Assembly (NCBI GenBank): GCA_016715865.1
Contig: JADJXM010000019.1
Span: forward strand, 62,001-126,000
Reading direction: 5' to 3'
Length of the DNA stretch: 64,000 bases
Source: Acidobacteriota bacterium
Lineage (GTDB): Bacteria; Acidobacteriota; Blastocatellia; RBC074
The position numbers and the translations under genes are program-made. Positions 1 through 16,507 of the stretch are shown here, piece by piece (position 1 is the stretch's first letter; each line of letters starts with the position of its first letter). Under the pieces are notes generated by a model that was not told where the DNA came from, did no database searches, and saw only the letters and a program-made list of their open reading frames with translations.

Positions 1-896
1 TGATCGAGATCGAATTTATACGAGTTTTCAGTATGAATGGACTCGCCTTCTCTGAATGCGATCGTCAGATCCAAGGCTTCAATCCGGACCTTCTGTTCGA
101 TGCGGCTGACCAGATGCATCTCGACGCGACCGAGCGATTCATTCCAGATTGCGTTATGCCGGAAATTCCTGATCTCGAAATCGGCTTGCAGTTCTTCGTT
201 GATCCTGCGCAGCAGGTTCAGGTTGAATGCAGCGGTTACGCCCAGCGCATCGTCGTAGGCGGCTTCAAGGATTTCGGCCGGTTTTTTGAGGTCGGCCCCG
301 AGCAGCAGTGCATCGCCCGGCCGCAGAGCATTGCGAGTCTCGCACAATATTTCCCGGGATTCTTCGGGGTTGTAGTTTCCGATATTCGATCCGAGGAAGA
401 GGGCTAACACATGCTCTGATTTCTGCCTCTGAAGCGAGCCGAGTCCATGGGTGTAATCCATGGCCATGGCGGTGATCATCAACGTCGGATAGATGCCGAG
501 CAGCTTTTCGGCGGTCTGTTCCAGAATCGTCGGAGAGATATCGATCGGCTGGTAATGCAGGCTCCCCTGACGATTAAGTATCGCGTCGATAAGCTGGCGA
601 GTTTTAATCGAACTGCCGCTGCCGAGCTCGACCACGGTCACGGGCGATGGCGCTTCTCCAATGATTTCGGCTGCATGCTGCGTAAAGATCTCTGTTTCGG
701 CCCGCGTAGGATAATATTCCGGCAACAGACAGATCGCCTCAAAAAGCTGAGATCCCAGCGCGTCATAGAAATATTTTGGTGGAACTGTTTTGTGGCCGGC
801 CGACAGCCCGCGATTTACATCTTCGGCGAAATGATTCTGAGTATTAACGATGGCAGGCTGGTTGATGTTGAATCTGACTTGTACCGGCTTGGGCAT
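1..896 (-). CDS. egtD: L-histidine N-alpha-methyltransferase (EgtD), C-terminus cut by window edge
   Basis: Reading leftwards from the ATG at 896, the frame stays open for 298 codons to the window edge, so the last part of the protein (family length about 320 aa) is missing. The N-terminal third has the EgtD hallmark YDALGSQLFEAICLLPEYYP, and the SAM-binding motif VVELGSGSSIKTRQLID follows at about residues 87-103. EgtD trimethylates histidine to hercynine, the first step of ergothioneine synthesis, in the cytoplasm. A good ribosome site (AGGAGAGAAG) lies just before the ATG. The PPOX-family gene upstream ends 41 bases before the start on the same strand, so the two are probably co-transcribed. 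The partner egtB is not in view and could lie beyond the left edge. Confidence 0.9.
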   Translation of the reverse strand, partial: MPKPVQVRFNINQPAIVNTQNHFAEDVNRGLSAGHKTVPPKYFYDALGSQLFEAICLLPEYYPTRAETEIFTQHAAEIIGEAPSPVTVVELGSGSSIKTRQLIDAILNRQGSLHYQPIDISPTILEQTAEKLLGIYPTLMITAMAMDYTHGLGSLQRQKSEHVLALFLGSNIGNYNPEESREILCETRNALRPGDALLLGADLKKPAEILEAAYDDALGVTAAFNLNLLRRINEELQADFEIRNFRHNAIWNESLGRVEMHLVSRIEQKVRIEALDLTIAFREGESIHTENSYKFDLD

Positions 897-937
897 CTTC
901 TCTCCTGTTTGCGGGCCTCCCCTTGTTTGCGTGATGA

Positions 938-1315
938 TCAGTTCAATTCAATAGCCAGCGAAACACGTCCTCCACCGCGCAACCGATTCAGAACGTCGAA
1001 AACCCATTTGATCAGTCCATACTTTTTGTTGAGCAACAGATGCACATGCGAATCATGCGATTCATCCAGAATTCGCGCATTTGCCTCGATCCATTCACCA
1101 GTCACGTTCCCGCGCATGTCACATGGCGCGATTCGAACACGGGAATTGTTTCGAATCCGGCTCACCTTGAATGAGCTGGCAAGAGTATAGGCATAAAAAA
1201 CGCCGTCTCCTTCGACGAACCAGATCGGCGTTTGGACGCCCTGCCCGTTCCTGCGATAGCTTTCAAGATTCAAATAGTTTTGGTTATCGAATTGCGCAAG
1301 CCTACCCCTTGACAT
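938..1315 (-). CDS. PPOX-class (pyridoxamine 5'-phosphate oxidase fold) flavoprotein, F420/FMN dependent
   Basis: A protein of about 125 aa that matches the small PPOX-class F420-dependent oxidoreductases: YLNLESYRRNGQGVQTPIWF near the N-terminus, then the strand pattern VFYAYTLASSFKVSRIRNNS and VRIAPCDMRGNVTGEWIEA. The family binds FMN or F420 in a split beta-barrel dimer; the substrate here is unknown. Two in-frame ATGs exist, at 1327 and 1315. I chose 1315 because GGAGAAAG sits at the right distance before it, while nothing like a ribosome site precedes 1327. It is the first gene of a probable two-gene operon with egtD. It is transcribed away from the amidohydrolase gene, leaving a short shared promoter region at 1316-1428. 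Confidence 0.8.
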   Translation of the reverse strand: MSRGRLAQFDNQNYLNLESYRRNGQGVQTPIWFVEGDGVFYAYTLASSFKVSRIRNNSRVRIAPCDMRGNVTGEWIEANARILDESHDSHVHLLLNKKYGLIKWVFDVLNRLRGGGRVSLAIELN

Positions 1316-1428
1316 ATCTTTCTCCATTATCGGTTTGATAAAAAATATCGTAACACGCGGAAACAGAGATCGTCATGGCGGCAGCCCGGTTCAATATACA
1401 TACTGTAATTCGAAACGGAGATTCAGGT

Positions 1429-2931
1429 ATGCGAAAAACACTCATTCTGTCGACGGCCTTCCTGCTGATCATTGTTGCCGGTGGATTTGCCGTCGGAAAT
1501 CAGCCGGCTGAGAGCATACTCATCACCGGCGGATTGCTGGTAGATGGCTCGGGCTCGGCCGGGCGTCGGGTTGATGTGCGAATCCAAGGTTCGACCATCA
1601 GCGAAGTCGGCATTTTAAAACCTCGCCCGTTCGAACGAGTCATCGATGCAAAAGGCGGGGTTGTCGCTCCGGGATTCATTGATCTGCACAATCATTCAGA
1701 GAGCGGGCTGTTGAGAGATCAGACCGCCCGCAGCCAGACATTGCAGGGGATCACGACGCTGGCCGTCGGACCTGATGGCTCATCGCCTTTTCCGATAGCA
1801 GACTATTTCGAGCGGATCGAGAAGAGCGGCGCCGCCGTCAATGTACTGTCTTTCGTCGGTCACGCGACTCTCCGTCGCCGTGTAATGGGCGATGATTACA
1901 AACGATCAGCATCCGATACTGAAATCCGGCTCATGGCTGAGATGGTGGATCAGGCGATGCGAGAAGGCGCTATCGGGCTGTCGACAGGACTCGAATACGA
2001 TCTGGGGCATCCTTCGACTACCGAAGAAGTGATCGCGCTTGCGCGCATAGCTGCAAAGTACAAAGGCATCTACATGAGCCACGTGCGCGATGAGGCCGAT
2101 CTGGCCATGGATGCTTTCCGCGAAGCAATCCGCATCGGTCGCGAAGCCGGTTTACCGATTCAGATCTCACATATCAAACTTGGAACCGTCGGCGTTTGGG
2201 GCAAGGCAGTTGAAGTTGTCGGATTGATTGACGATGCGCGTCGCAAGGGCGTTGATGTGACGGCTGATTGCTATCCATATGATGCATGGGCTTCAACGAT
2301 CACCGTGCTGGTGCCATCGCGCAAACATGATGATTCCGCCGCAGTCACCAGGGGCCTGCAGGACGTCGGCGGCGGAAAGAATGTGCTCATCGCCAGTTGC
2401 TCGGCGCATCCCGAATTCGTCGGGAAGACGCTCGAAGAGATCGCCGCTTCGAGCGGCACTTCCCCGGTCGAGATTTATATGAGGATCGTCAAAGATGGGG
2501 GAGCGGGCGTAGTCTGTCGCTCAATGACGGAATCGGATATCAGGACATTTTACCGGCAGCCGTGGGTGATGGTGGCCAGCGATGGCGGCATCGGCATGCG
2601 CCATCCGCGCGGAACCGGCACCTATCCGCGAGTTCTCGGTCGCTTTGTGCGTGACTGGAAATGGATCTCTCTGGAAGAAGCCGTTCGCAAAATGACTTCT
2701 CTGCCGGCATCACGCGCCGGATTGCGCGATCGGGGCATCATCAAAAAAGGGATGAAGGCCGACCTCGTGATCTTCGATCAGGCTCAGGTGATCGACCGAT
2801 CGACTATGACAGAGCCTTTTGTGGAACCAATAGGAATGGATTATGTTCTGGTCAATGGTGTGGCGGTAATCGATGGGGGAAAGACTACAGGCATGCGACC
2901 GGGCATTGTCGTCAGGCACATCTCCAGGTGA
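1429..2931 (+). CDS. Secreted N-acyl-D-amino-acid deacylase (D-aminoacylase) family amidohydrolase
   Basis: This is a 500-aa member of the amidohydrolase superfamily. The N-terminus (MRKTLILSTAFLLIIVAGGF) is a signal peptide. The metal-binding motif appears as GFIDLHNHSESG, followed by HVRDEADLAMDAFREAIRIG, a histidine in QISHIK, and DCYPYDAW. The C-terminal part has MVASDGGIGMRHPRGTGTYP and KGMKADLVIFD, all typical of D-aminoacylases, which hydrolyse N-acyl-D-amino acids with one or two zinc ions. A longer frame opens at 1375, but the ATG at 1429 has GGAG eight bases upstream and begins exactly at the signal peptide. Secretion suggests a role in using D-amino-acid derivatives, for instance from cell-wall debris; this is inference. 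Confidence 0.85.
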   Translation: MRKTLILSTAFLLIIVAGGFAVGNQPAESILITGGLLVDGSGSAGRRVDVRIQGSTISEVGILKPRPFERVIDAKGGVVAPGFIDLHNHSESGLLRDQTARSQTLQGITTLAVGPDGSSPFPIADYFERIEKSGAAVNVLSFVGHATLRRRVMGDDYKRSASDTEIRLMAEMVDQAMREGAIGLSTGLEYDLGHPSTTEEVIALARIAAKYKGIYMSHVRDEADLAMDAFREAIRIGREAGLPIQISHIKLGTVGVWGKAVEVVGLIDDARRKGVDVTADCYPYDAWASTITVLVPSRKHDDSAAVTRGLQDVGGGKNVLIASCSAHPEFVGKTLEEIAASSGTSPVEIYMRIVKDGGAGVVCRSMTESDIRTFYRQPWVMVASDGGIGMRHPRGTGTYPRVLGRFVRDWKWISLEEAVRKMTSLPASRAGLRDRGIIKKGMKADLVIFDQAQVIDRSTMTEPFVEPIGMDYVLVNGVAVIDGGKTTGMRPGIVVRHISR

Positions 2932-2982
2932 GTTGCATTTGGCCTTGCGAAAAATTACCGGAAACCGGTTCAATGTTCGACA

Positions 2983-3156
2983 TCAGTTGCTCTTTTCACG
3001 GAAGGCGAACAGATAAAGTCCGGCGCCGATAAAGGGGAAGATCAGAATAATCGCCAGCAGGACGACCTTCGTTGCCATGTCCCTGGATGATCGCAGGACG
3101 TCAGAGATGGCGAAGATATCCAGTATGATGGCTGCTGTCCATAATAATGTGTTCAT
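2983..3156 (-). CDS. Small membrane protein, phospholipase D-nuclease N-terminal (PLDc_N)-like
   Basis: A 57-aa protein with two hydrophobic segments: MNTLLWTAAIILDIFAISDV, then VVLLAIILIFPFIGAGLYLF, ending FREKSN. The pattern of helix, polar hinge with an Arg-Ser-Ser-Arg-Asp run, helix and P-x-I-G-A-x-L-Y resembles the PLDc_N module found alone in many bacteria and at the start of cardiolipin synthases. GGGAGG lies about ten bases before the ATG at 3156; an upstream TTG at 3174 would place that ribosome site inside the gene. It converges with the amidohydrolase gene. Its function is unknown; it is a single-module membrane peptide. Confidence 0.7.
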   Translation of the reverse strand: MNTLLWTAAIILDIFAISDVLRSSRDMATKVVLLAIILIFPFIGAGLYLFAFREKSN

Positions 3157-3280
3157 TTTAATACTACCTCCCAAAACCTGCCCAAGAGATTATTGCCGGC
3201 TCGCCGGAATCCCGCCCGGTGTTGCCCGCTAATTCGTACGATCCCCGCGACTATTAAGTTCCTCTCGAAACCGGCGGAGG

Positions 3281-3730
3281 CTATCCTCCAAGCCTGGCCC
3301 GTACTATCTGATTGACCATTTTACCGTCGACTGTCTGGCCGGCAAGTTTTGCCATGACCGCTTTCATCACATTGCCGAGTTCCTTCAACGATGTCGCTCC
3401 CGACTCGGTGACAGTCTCATCAACGATTCGCTGCAATGTCGCTTCGTCGATGGCCGCGGGCAGATATCGTTCGATGATGCTGATCTCAGCCGCCTCTTTA
3501 TCCGCCAGTTCAGTTCGACCAGCCTGATTGTATTGTTCGATGCTGTCACGACGCTGTTTTACCAGTGATTGCAGTATTTTTATCGCTTCGGAATCTTCCA
3601 GCGGCGCCATCTTCTCTATCTCGCGGTTTTTGAGCGAGGTCTTTACCATCCGCAATGTCGAAAGCCGGTCCGCCTCCTTGTTCTTCATTGCGATCGTCAG
3701 GTCCTGATTTATTCTCTCCAGAAAGGTCAT
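3281..3730 (-). CDS. GatB/YqeY domain protein
   Basis: A 149-aa protein that covers the whole YqeY family: FLERINQDLTIAMKNKEADR, RLSTLRMVKTSLKNREIEK, EIIERYLPA-type motif (SIIERYLPAAID), and the tail GNVMKAVMAKLAGQTVDGK then RARLGG. The fold is the same as the C-terminal tail domain of the GatB subunit of glutamyl-tRNA amidotransferase and is thought to bind tRNA; the free-standing form has no firmly established function. The start at 3730 is set by a strong GAGGAGGAG ribosome site, and the in-frame extension to 3790 is not needed. It appears to be a single-gene unit. Confidence 0.88.
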   Translation of the reverse strand: MTFLERINQDLTIAMKNKEADRLSTLRMVKTSLKNREIEKMAPLEDSEAIKILQSLVKQRRDSIEQYNQAGRTELADKEAAEISIIERYLPAAIDEATLQRIVDETVTESGATSLKELGNVMKAVMAKLAGQTVDGKMVNQIVRARLGG

Positions 3731-3846
3731 CTCTTTTCTCCTCCTCACATTTTTAAAACCAGCTGGGACAGGTAGAATCGAAGTTATCAAGCCGGCCTTA
3801 AGATTTATAGGTTGAGCATGCGCCTGGTGTCAAACCCCGTTATCAA

Positions 3847-3878
3847 TCGATTGGTCGATTGGTCGATTGGTCGATTGG
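3847..3878. repeat. Tandem octamer, four copies of TCGATTGG
   Basis: Four head-to-tail copies of the octamer TCGATTGG lie between the yqeY start and the tRNA gene. An array like this is prone to slippage, so copy number may vary between strains. No function can be read from it. Confidence 0.85.
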
Positions 3879-3964
3879 TTGCGCCCCCATGGGAAATTTG
3901 TTAGATTCTTCTGCTTACAGCATTTCCAGTGAAATGTCCTGTTCAACCTGCAAGCAGTCAATAC

Positions 3965-4193
<229 letters not shown>

Positions 4194-4213
4194 CATAGAA
4201 AGGTATTTAACCC

Positions 4214-5581
4214 TTGAAACTCGAAGTTGCCGTAGCGGATATCTCTCAATCCAGGAAAGATCTGACGATCGAGGTTGCCGCTGAAGAAGTGAAAGCTGAA
4301 TTTGAAAAAACCTATGATGCGTATTCGCGGTATGCCAAAGTTCCCGGGTTTCGACCCGGGAGGGTTCCGCGCGGAGTCGTCAAGCAAAGATTCGCCAGGG
4401 ATGTCAGGGAAGAAGTGATCGGCAGGTTATTGCCGCACGCGCTTCAGCACGCGATCATCGATCACAAGCTTCACGTGGTGGGTGAGCCGTCGATCGATGA
4501 TATCGATGTCAACGACGGCGGGCCGCTCAAGTTCAAAGCCAGCGTCGAGGTGATTCCCGAGTTCGAACTGCAGGATTACAAAGGGCTCAAGCTTACCAGA
4601 AAAGTCGCCGGCGTGACGGATCAGGATGTCGATCAGGTGCTCGATCGGTGGCGACAGTCTTCCGCCGAATTTGTGCCGGTTGAGGATCGACCATCACAGA
4701 CAGGTGATTTTGTTTCGGTCAATCTGGTCGGAAAATTCGTCGAATCACCGGAGGCAGAAGATGTCACCGCCGATGATGTGAGGATCGAGCTCGGCTCGGA
4801 ATGGGTTCAGCCGGAGTTCAATGAGCATCTGACGGGCGTCAAAGCGGATGATGTGCGTGAATTTCGGGTTGTCTACCCTGACGACTTTGATTCAAAGGGA
4901 CTGGCCGGAAAGACGCTTGATTTCACTGCGACGGTGGTCTCGGTCCGGCAGAAGGAACTACCGGAACTGGATGACGATTTCGCCATCGAGCGCGGAGAAT
5001 ATAAATCGCTTCAGGAGATGAGAGACAAGGTTCGGCAGGACCTTATCTCTCATGCGGAACGGGATGCCGATTCACGGTTGCGGGCGGATCTGGTCGAACA
5101 GATCATCGGCCCCTATGATTTCGAAATCCCCTCGTCTCTGGTCGAACAGCAGGCCACCGACCGCACGCGTGAACTGGCTTATATGATGATGCGCAACGGC
5201 ATGTCGCCCCAGTCGATCAGGCAGATGAACTGGGACGATCGGCTCAATGAAGCCCGTGGCATTGCGGTCAAGGATGTGCGAGCGGCGCTGGTCGTCTCAC
5301 GAATTGGCGATGCCGAAAACATCGAGGTTTCAGCATCGGAGGTGGATGCCGAAATCGACAATATGGCTGCCAGCTCAGGCGAGTCTCCCGTGGATCTCAA
5401 GGCCCGCTTGACAAAGGATGAAGCGCTTTCTAGTATCGAAAACAGGCTGCGTTATCAAAAGGTGCTGGATGTAGTGTTGAACGCTGCCGAGATATCTACC
5501 GAAGAACTCGTAGTCGAGTCGCCGGCTGAAGAGGCTGCGGAAAGCGCTGTATCGGAAATGGCGCCGTCTGAGGAATCTTAA
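4214..5581 (+). CDS. tig: Trigger factor, ribosome-bound chaperone and prolyl isomerase
   Basis: A 455-aa protein with the complete trigger factor layout. The ribosome-binding domain at residues 1-110 has the signature loop PGFRPGRVPRGVVKQRF. An FKBP-type prolyl isomerase domain follows (about 150-235; QTGDFVSVNLVGKF and LTGVKADDVREFRVVYPDDF), then the long helical substrate-cradling domain and an acidic Glu-rich tail. It binds nascent chains at the ribosome exit. The start is TTG at 4214 (MKLEVAVADIS), the only start that gives the usual N-terminus, with GAAAGG ten bases upstream. It is the first gene of the tig-clpP-clpX-lon block, an order common in bacteria. Confidence 0.95.
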   Translation: MKLEVAVADISQSRKDLTIEVAAEEVKAEFEKTYDAYSRYAKVPGFRPGRVPRGVVKQRFARDVREEVIGRLLPHALQHAIIDHKLHVVGEPSIDDIDVNDGGPLKFKASVEVIPEFELQDYKGLKLTRKVAGVTDQDVDQVLDRWRQSSAEFVPVEDRPSQTGDFVSVNLVGKFVESPEAEDVTADDVRIELGSEWVQPEFNEHLTGVKADDVREFRVVYPDDFDSKGLAGKTLDFTATVVSVRQKELPELDDDFAIERGEYKSLQEMRDKVRQDLISHAERDADSRLRADLVEQIIGPYDFEIPSSLVEQQATDRTRELAYMMMRNGMSPQSIRQMNWDDRLNEARGIAVKDVRAALVVSRIGDAENIEVSASEVDAEIDNMAASSGESPVDLKARLTKDEALSSIENRLRYQKVLDVVLNAAEISTEELVVESPAEEAAESAVSEMAPSEES

Positions 5582-5590
5582 ACCGGATCC

Positions 5591-5624
5591 CCCCGCCGCA
5601 ACCGCAATTGCGAATCCGGCGGGG
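5591..5624. terminator. GC-rich stem-loop after tig, terminator or attenuator
   Basis: CCCCGCCG (5591-5598) pairs perfectly with CGGCGGGG (5617-5624), and the loop contains GCAATTGC. It begins ten bases after the trigger factor stop. No T-tract follows, so if it ends transcription it may be weak or Rho-assisted. It could also stabilise the 3' end of the tig message. Confidence 0.5.
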
Positions 5625-5714
5625 AATGGGGAACGTATCAGGACAAGGCTTTCTACACGCGAATAACCCCATCCGCCTCTTGAAATCCTGGTAAAAACTG
5701 GTGTCTTTCGACGG

Positions 5715-5743
5715 TTGACCCATTATTTAGCTCATGATTTAGT
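5715..5743 (+). promoter_or_regulatory. Possible sigma-70-like promoter for clpP
   Basis: TTGACC at 5715-5720 and TTTAGT at 5738-5743 are separated by 17 bases, about 90 bases before the clpP start and after the tig stem-loop. The -35 box is good and the -10 box only partial, so this is tentative. Confidence 0.3.
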
Positions 5744-5834
5744 AAGCTGGGCGACAGACAGCAGCGCAATAATTATGTATATTTTATGAATGAGTTCTCA
5801 GTGACGGGGCTCAATTTCATCAGGATTAAGCATT

Positions 5835-6437
<603 letters not shown>

Positions 6438-6460
6438 CAGTGTCCCGGATCGGATAATGT

Positions 6461-6871
6461 ATGAATGAACACAACCCTTCGGTCGCCCCTCACTCTGACA
6501 TCGACGGGACGGTGAATCCACAGACGCGTCAAGGGGTTCTGGTCTGTTCGTTTTGCGGACTCGGTGAGGGTGAAGTGGCCCGACTGTTCGAGGGGTACTC
6601 CGGGTATATTTGCGACGAATGTGTGGATGTATGCGTGCAGTTGCTGCATGATTACAGGGAAATGGGTCTCAGGCCCCCGAGGCCGAGCAGGCCATGGTAT
6701 AAAAAACTGTTTGGCGATGATGCTCCGCAGGCGGGCACTTGCAGTTTTAACATCCACGATCGCGATAATCCTCAAGGGGAGCGCCTTTTCCCCGGAATAC
6801 ACGCGCAAATTTGTGACAAATGTGTCCGCGCCTGTGAGGTGCTCAAATCGAGTCTGTTGCTCGGCGGTTGA
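6461..6871 (+). CDS. Stand-alone ClpX-type C4 zinc-finger protein, with a second degenerate finger
   Basis: A 136-aa protein without an AAA+ domain. Residues 29-60 match the zinc-binding domain of ClpX closely: Cys29-x2-Cys32, then Cys51-x2-Cys54 in YICDECVDVCVQLL. A second copy at residues 94-130 keeps Cys94, Cys118 and Cys121 but has Asn97 where the second cysteine should be (CSFN). In ClpX this domain dimerises and binds adaptors and some substrates. The gene lies between clpP and clpX on the same strand, so it may modulate ClpXP by pairing with the ClpX zinc domain or by recruiting substrates. That role is inferred from position and homology only. Confidence 0.8.
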   Translation: MNEHNPSVAPHSDIDGTVNPQTRQGVLVCSFCGLGEGEVARLFEGYSGYICDECVDVCVQLLHDYREMGLRPPRPSRPWYKKLFGDDAPQAGTCSFNIHDRDNPQGERLFPGIHAQICDKCVRACEVLKSSLLLGG

Positions 6872-7011
6872 GCCGGTTTCAGGGAGTTCGGTGGTGCTTG
6901 CGCGCCCGCAGGCTCTTGTTTATGATGGTGACTGTGCCGGTATATGAATTACGATCGTTGGAATGGGATACAGATGCTGGGTTTACCAACTGAAGTGGAG
7001 GCCGGGATTTA

Positions 7012-8238
<1,227 letters not shown>

Positions 8239-8374
8239 CAGCCGCAAGGCCGAGCCTTGTCTGTCGTACTGATTCGTTTGAATTCCGACATGCTGCCGAT
8301 GACATCTATTCCGGCCGGTTCCGGCGTCACTTATCCTGTCCAGTTTCCAGTTGTAACTTGAGGTTTTTCGAATA

Positions 8375-10834
<2,460 letters not shown>

Positions 10835-10846
10835 TGCCGGCCTGAT

Positions 10847-11431
<585 letters not shown>

Positions 11432-11556
11432 TCCCGCTCTTGTAACGATCGTATTTACGGTCGGATGATCTTCTACCCCGATCTGCTCAATCGCGAATCT
11501 CGCCGAACAAGGCTGCAATCTCGCGCATTGATATTCCATTTCCAATTATCACTATC

Positions 11557-13563
<2,007 letters not shown>

Positions 13564-13693
13564 ATTCATCCCCTGCTACATATTTTCATACTGTCCCGGG
13601 CCATTCGCATAGTCCTGCTTGCACGGCAAACCCGCGCAGCGCGGGAGAGCGGCATTTGCCTCGGGACGACAAGAAGATTATAACAATGTTGTC

Positions 13694-14647
<954 letters not shown>

Positions 14648-14655
14648 CCACGTAA

Positions 14656-15183
<528 letters not shown>

Positions 15184-15317
15184 ACGATTTGATACAACAT
15201 ACAGTACAGCATTTATCGGTACCAACAAGAGACCGACTGGACGCAGGAATTTCAGTCGTGTCTTGAAGGATGAATCGTGCAAAGATCGTGATTCATTAGT
15301 CATTAATTAATTGCCAA

Positions 15318-15635
<318 letters not shown>

Positions 15636-15660
15636 CATCTTCCGTCAGGACGAAAAGAAT

Positions 15661-15701
15661 GAGGCGGTGTTCGAATTTTTCGGGCGCCGCCTGATTTTTT
15701 T
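15661..15701 (+). terminator. Rho-independent terminator of the HU gene
   Basis: AGGCGG (15662-15667) pairs with CCGCCT (15687-15692), followed by seven T residues (15695-15701). Confidence 0.75.
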
Positions 15702-15769
15702 GTAACTGGAAAATGTTATGGAAGGCAGATTACATACCGCCTGTAGAAGGTCATATAGAATAAGTTGCT

Positions 15770-16507
15770 ATGCTTCGAACAAGACATGGAAAGATCGTTT
15801 TGGCGATACTGATCATTGTCGCCATCGGCATTGGGTTCACTTTCCTGCCCGTCAGGGAGTGGTTCGCGATGGCGGAGGGTCGGATTGAGCGGCTTGGGGC
15901 GCTCGCGCCTTTCGTCTTCGTTATCGCATATGTCGTTCTGGCGCTGGTTCTGATCCCCGGCAGCGCCATGACGATCGGAGCCGGCACTATCTTTGGACTA
16001 TGGTACGGCGCAGCGCTGGTTATCATCGGATCGAATCTGGGTGCGCTGGCCGCGTTTTTACTGGCCAGAACTTTTATGCGGCAGAAGGTTGCCGAGTGGG
16101 CTGCCGGGAATCCCAAATTTTCGGCGCTCGATCGTGCGATCGGGCGCGAAGGCTTCAAAATGGTGTTGCTCGCAAGACTGAGTCCGGTCTTTCCGTATAC
16201 GATGCTCAATTACCTGCTTGGCCTGACTACGGTTCGCCTCGTCTCCTATATTTCAGCAAATGTGATCGGGATGCTGCCTGGAACATTTCTTTATATATAC
16301 ATCGGCGCCGCCGCTCGTGATGCGCTGGCCGGAGGTTCTCATGGATCGCTCTACCGGCAGATTCTGAAATATGTCGGTCTGCTGGCGACGCTTATCGTCG
16401 TGCTGCTTGTGACAAGGGTTGCCCGCAAGGCGATCGCAGAGGTTGAGCAGGATAATGCGACACCCGCCGATGAGCGTGGAGATGGAAATGCCAGGGAGGT
16501 TCGCTGA
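15770..16507 (+). CDS. TVP38/TMEM64 (VTT, DedA-like) membrane protein
   Basis: A 245-aa integral membrane protein with about five or six hydrophobic segments. The VTT domain is recognisable from ALVLIPGSAMTIGAGTIFG, the re-entrant segment with VIIGSNLGALAAFLLARTFM, and LARLSPVFPYTMLNYLLGLT. The family belongs with DedA and eukaryotic VMP1/TMEM41B, several of which move lipids across membranes. The last base of its stop codon is shared with the ATG of the next gene, so the two are translationally coupled. No clear ribosome site is seen before the ATG at 15770. Confidence 0.88.
   Translation: MLRTRHGKIVLAILIIVAIGIGFTFLPVREWFAMAEGRIERLGALAPFVFVIAYVVLALVLIPGSAMTIGAGTIFGLWYGAALVIIGSNLGALAAFLLARTFMRQKVAEWAAGNPKFSALDRAIGREGFKMVLLARLSPVFPYTMLNYLLGLTTVRLVSYISANVIGMLPGTFLYIYIGAAARDALAGGSHGSLYRQILKYVGLLATLIVVLLVTRVARKAIAEVEQDNATPADERGDGNAREVR

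Noticed and set aside
447..1190. Long + strand frame of 247 codons
   Set aside because: It lies antisense to egtD and the PPOX gene, both of which show clear family motifs; its translation has no recognisable domain.
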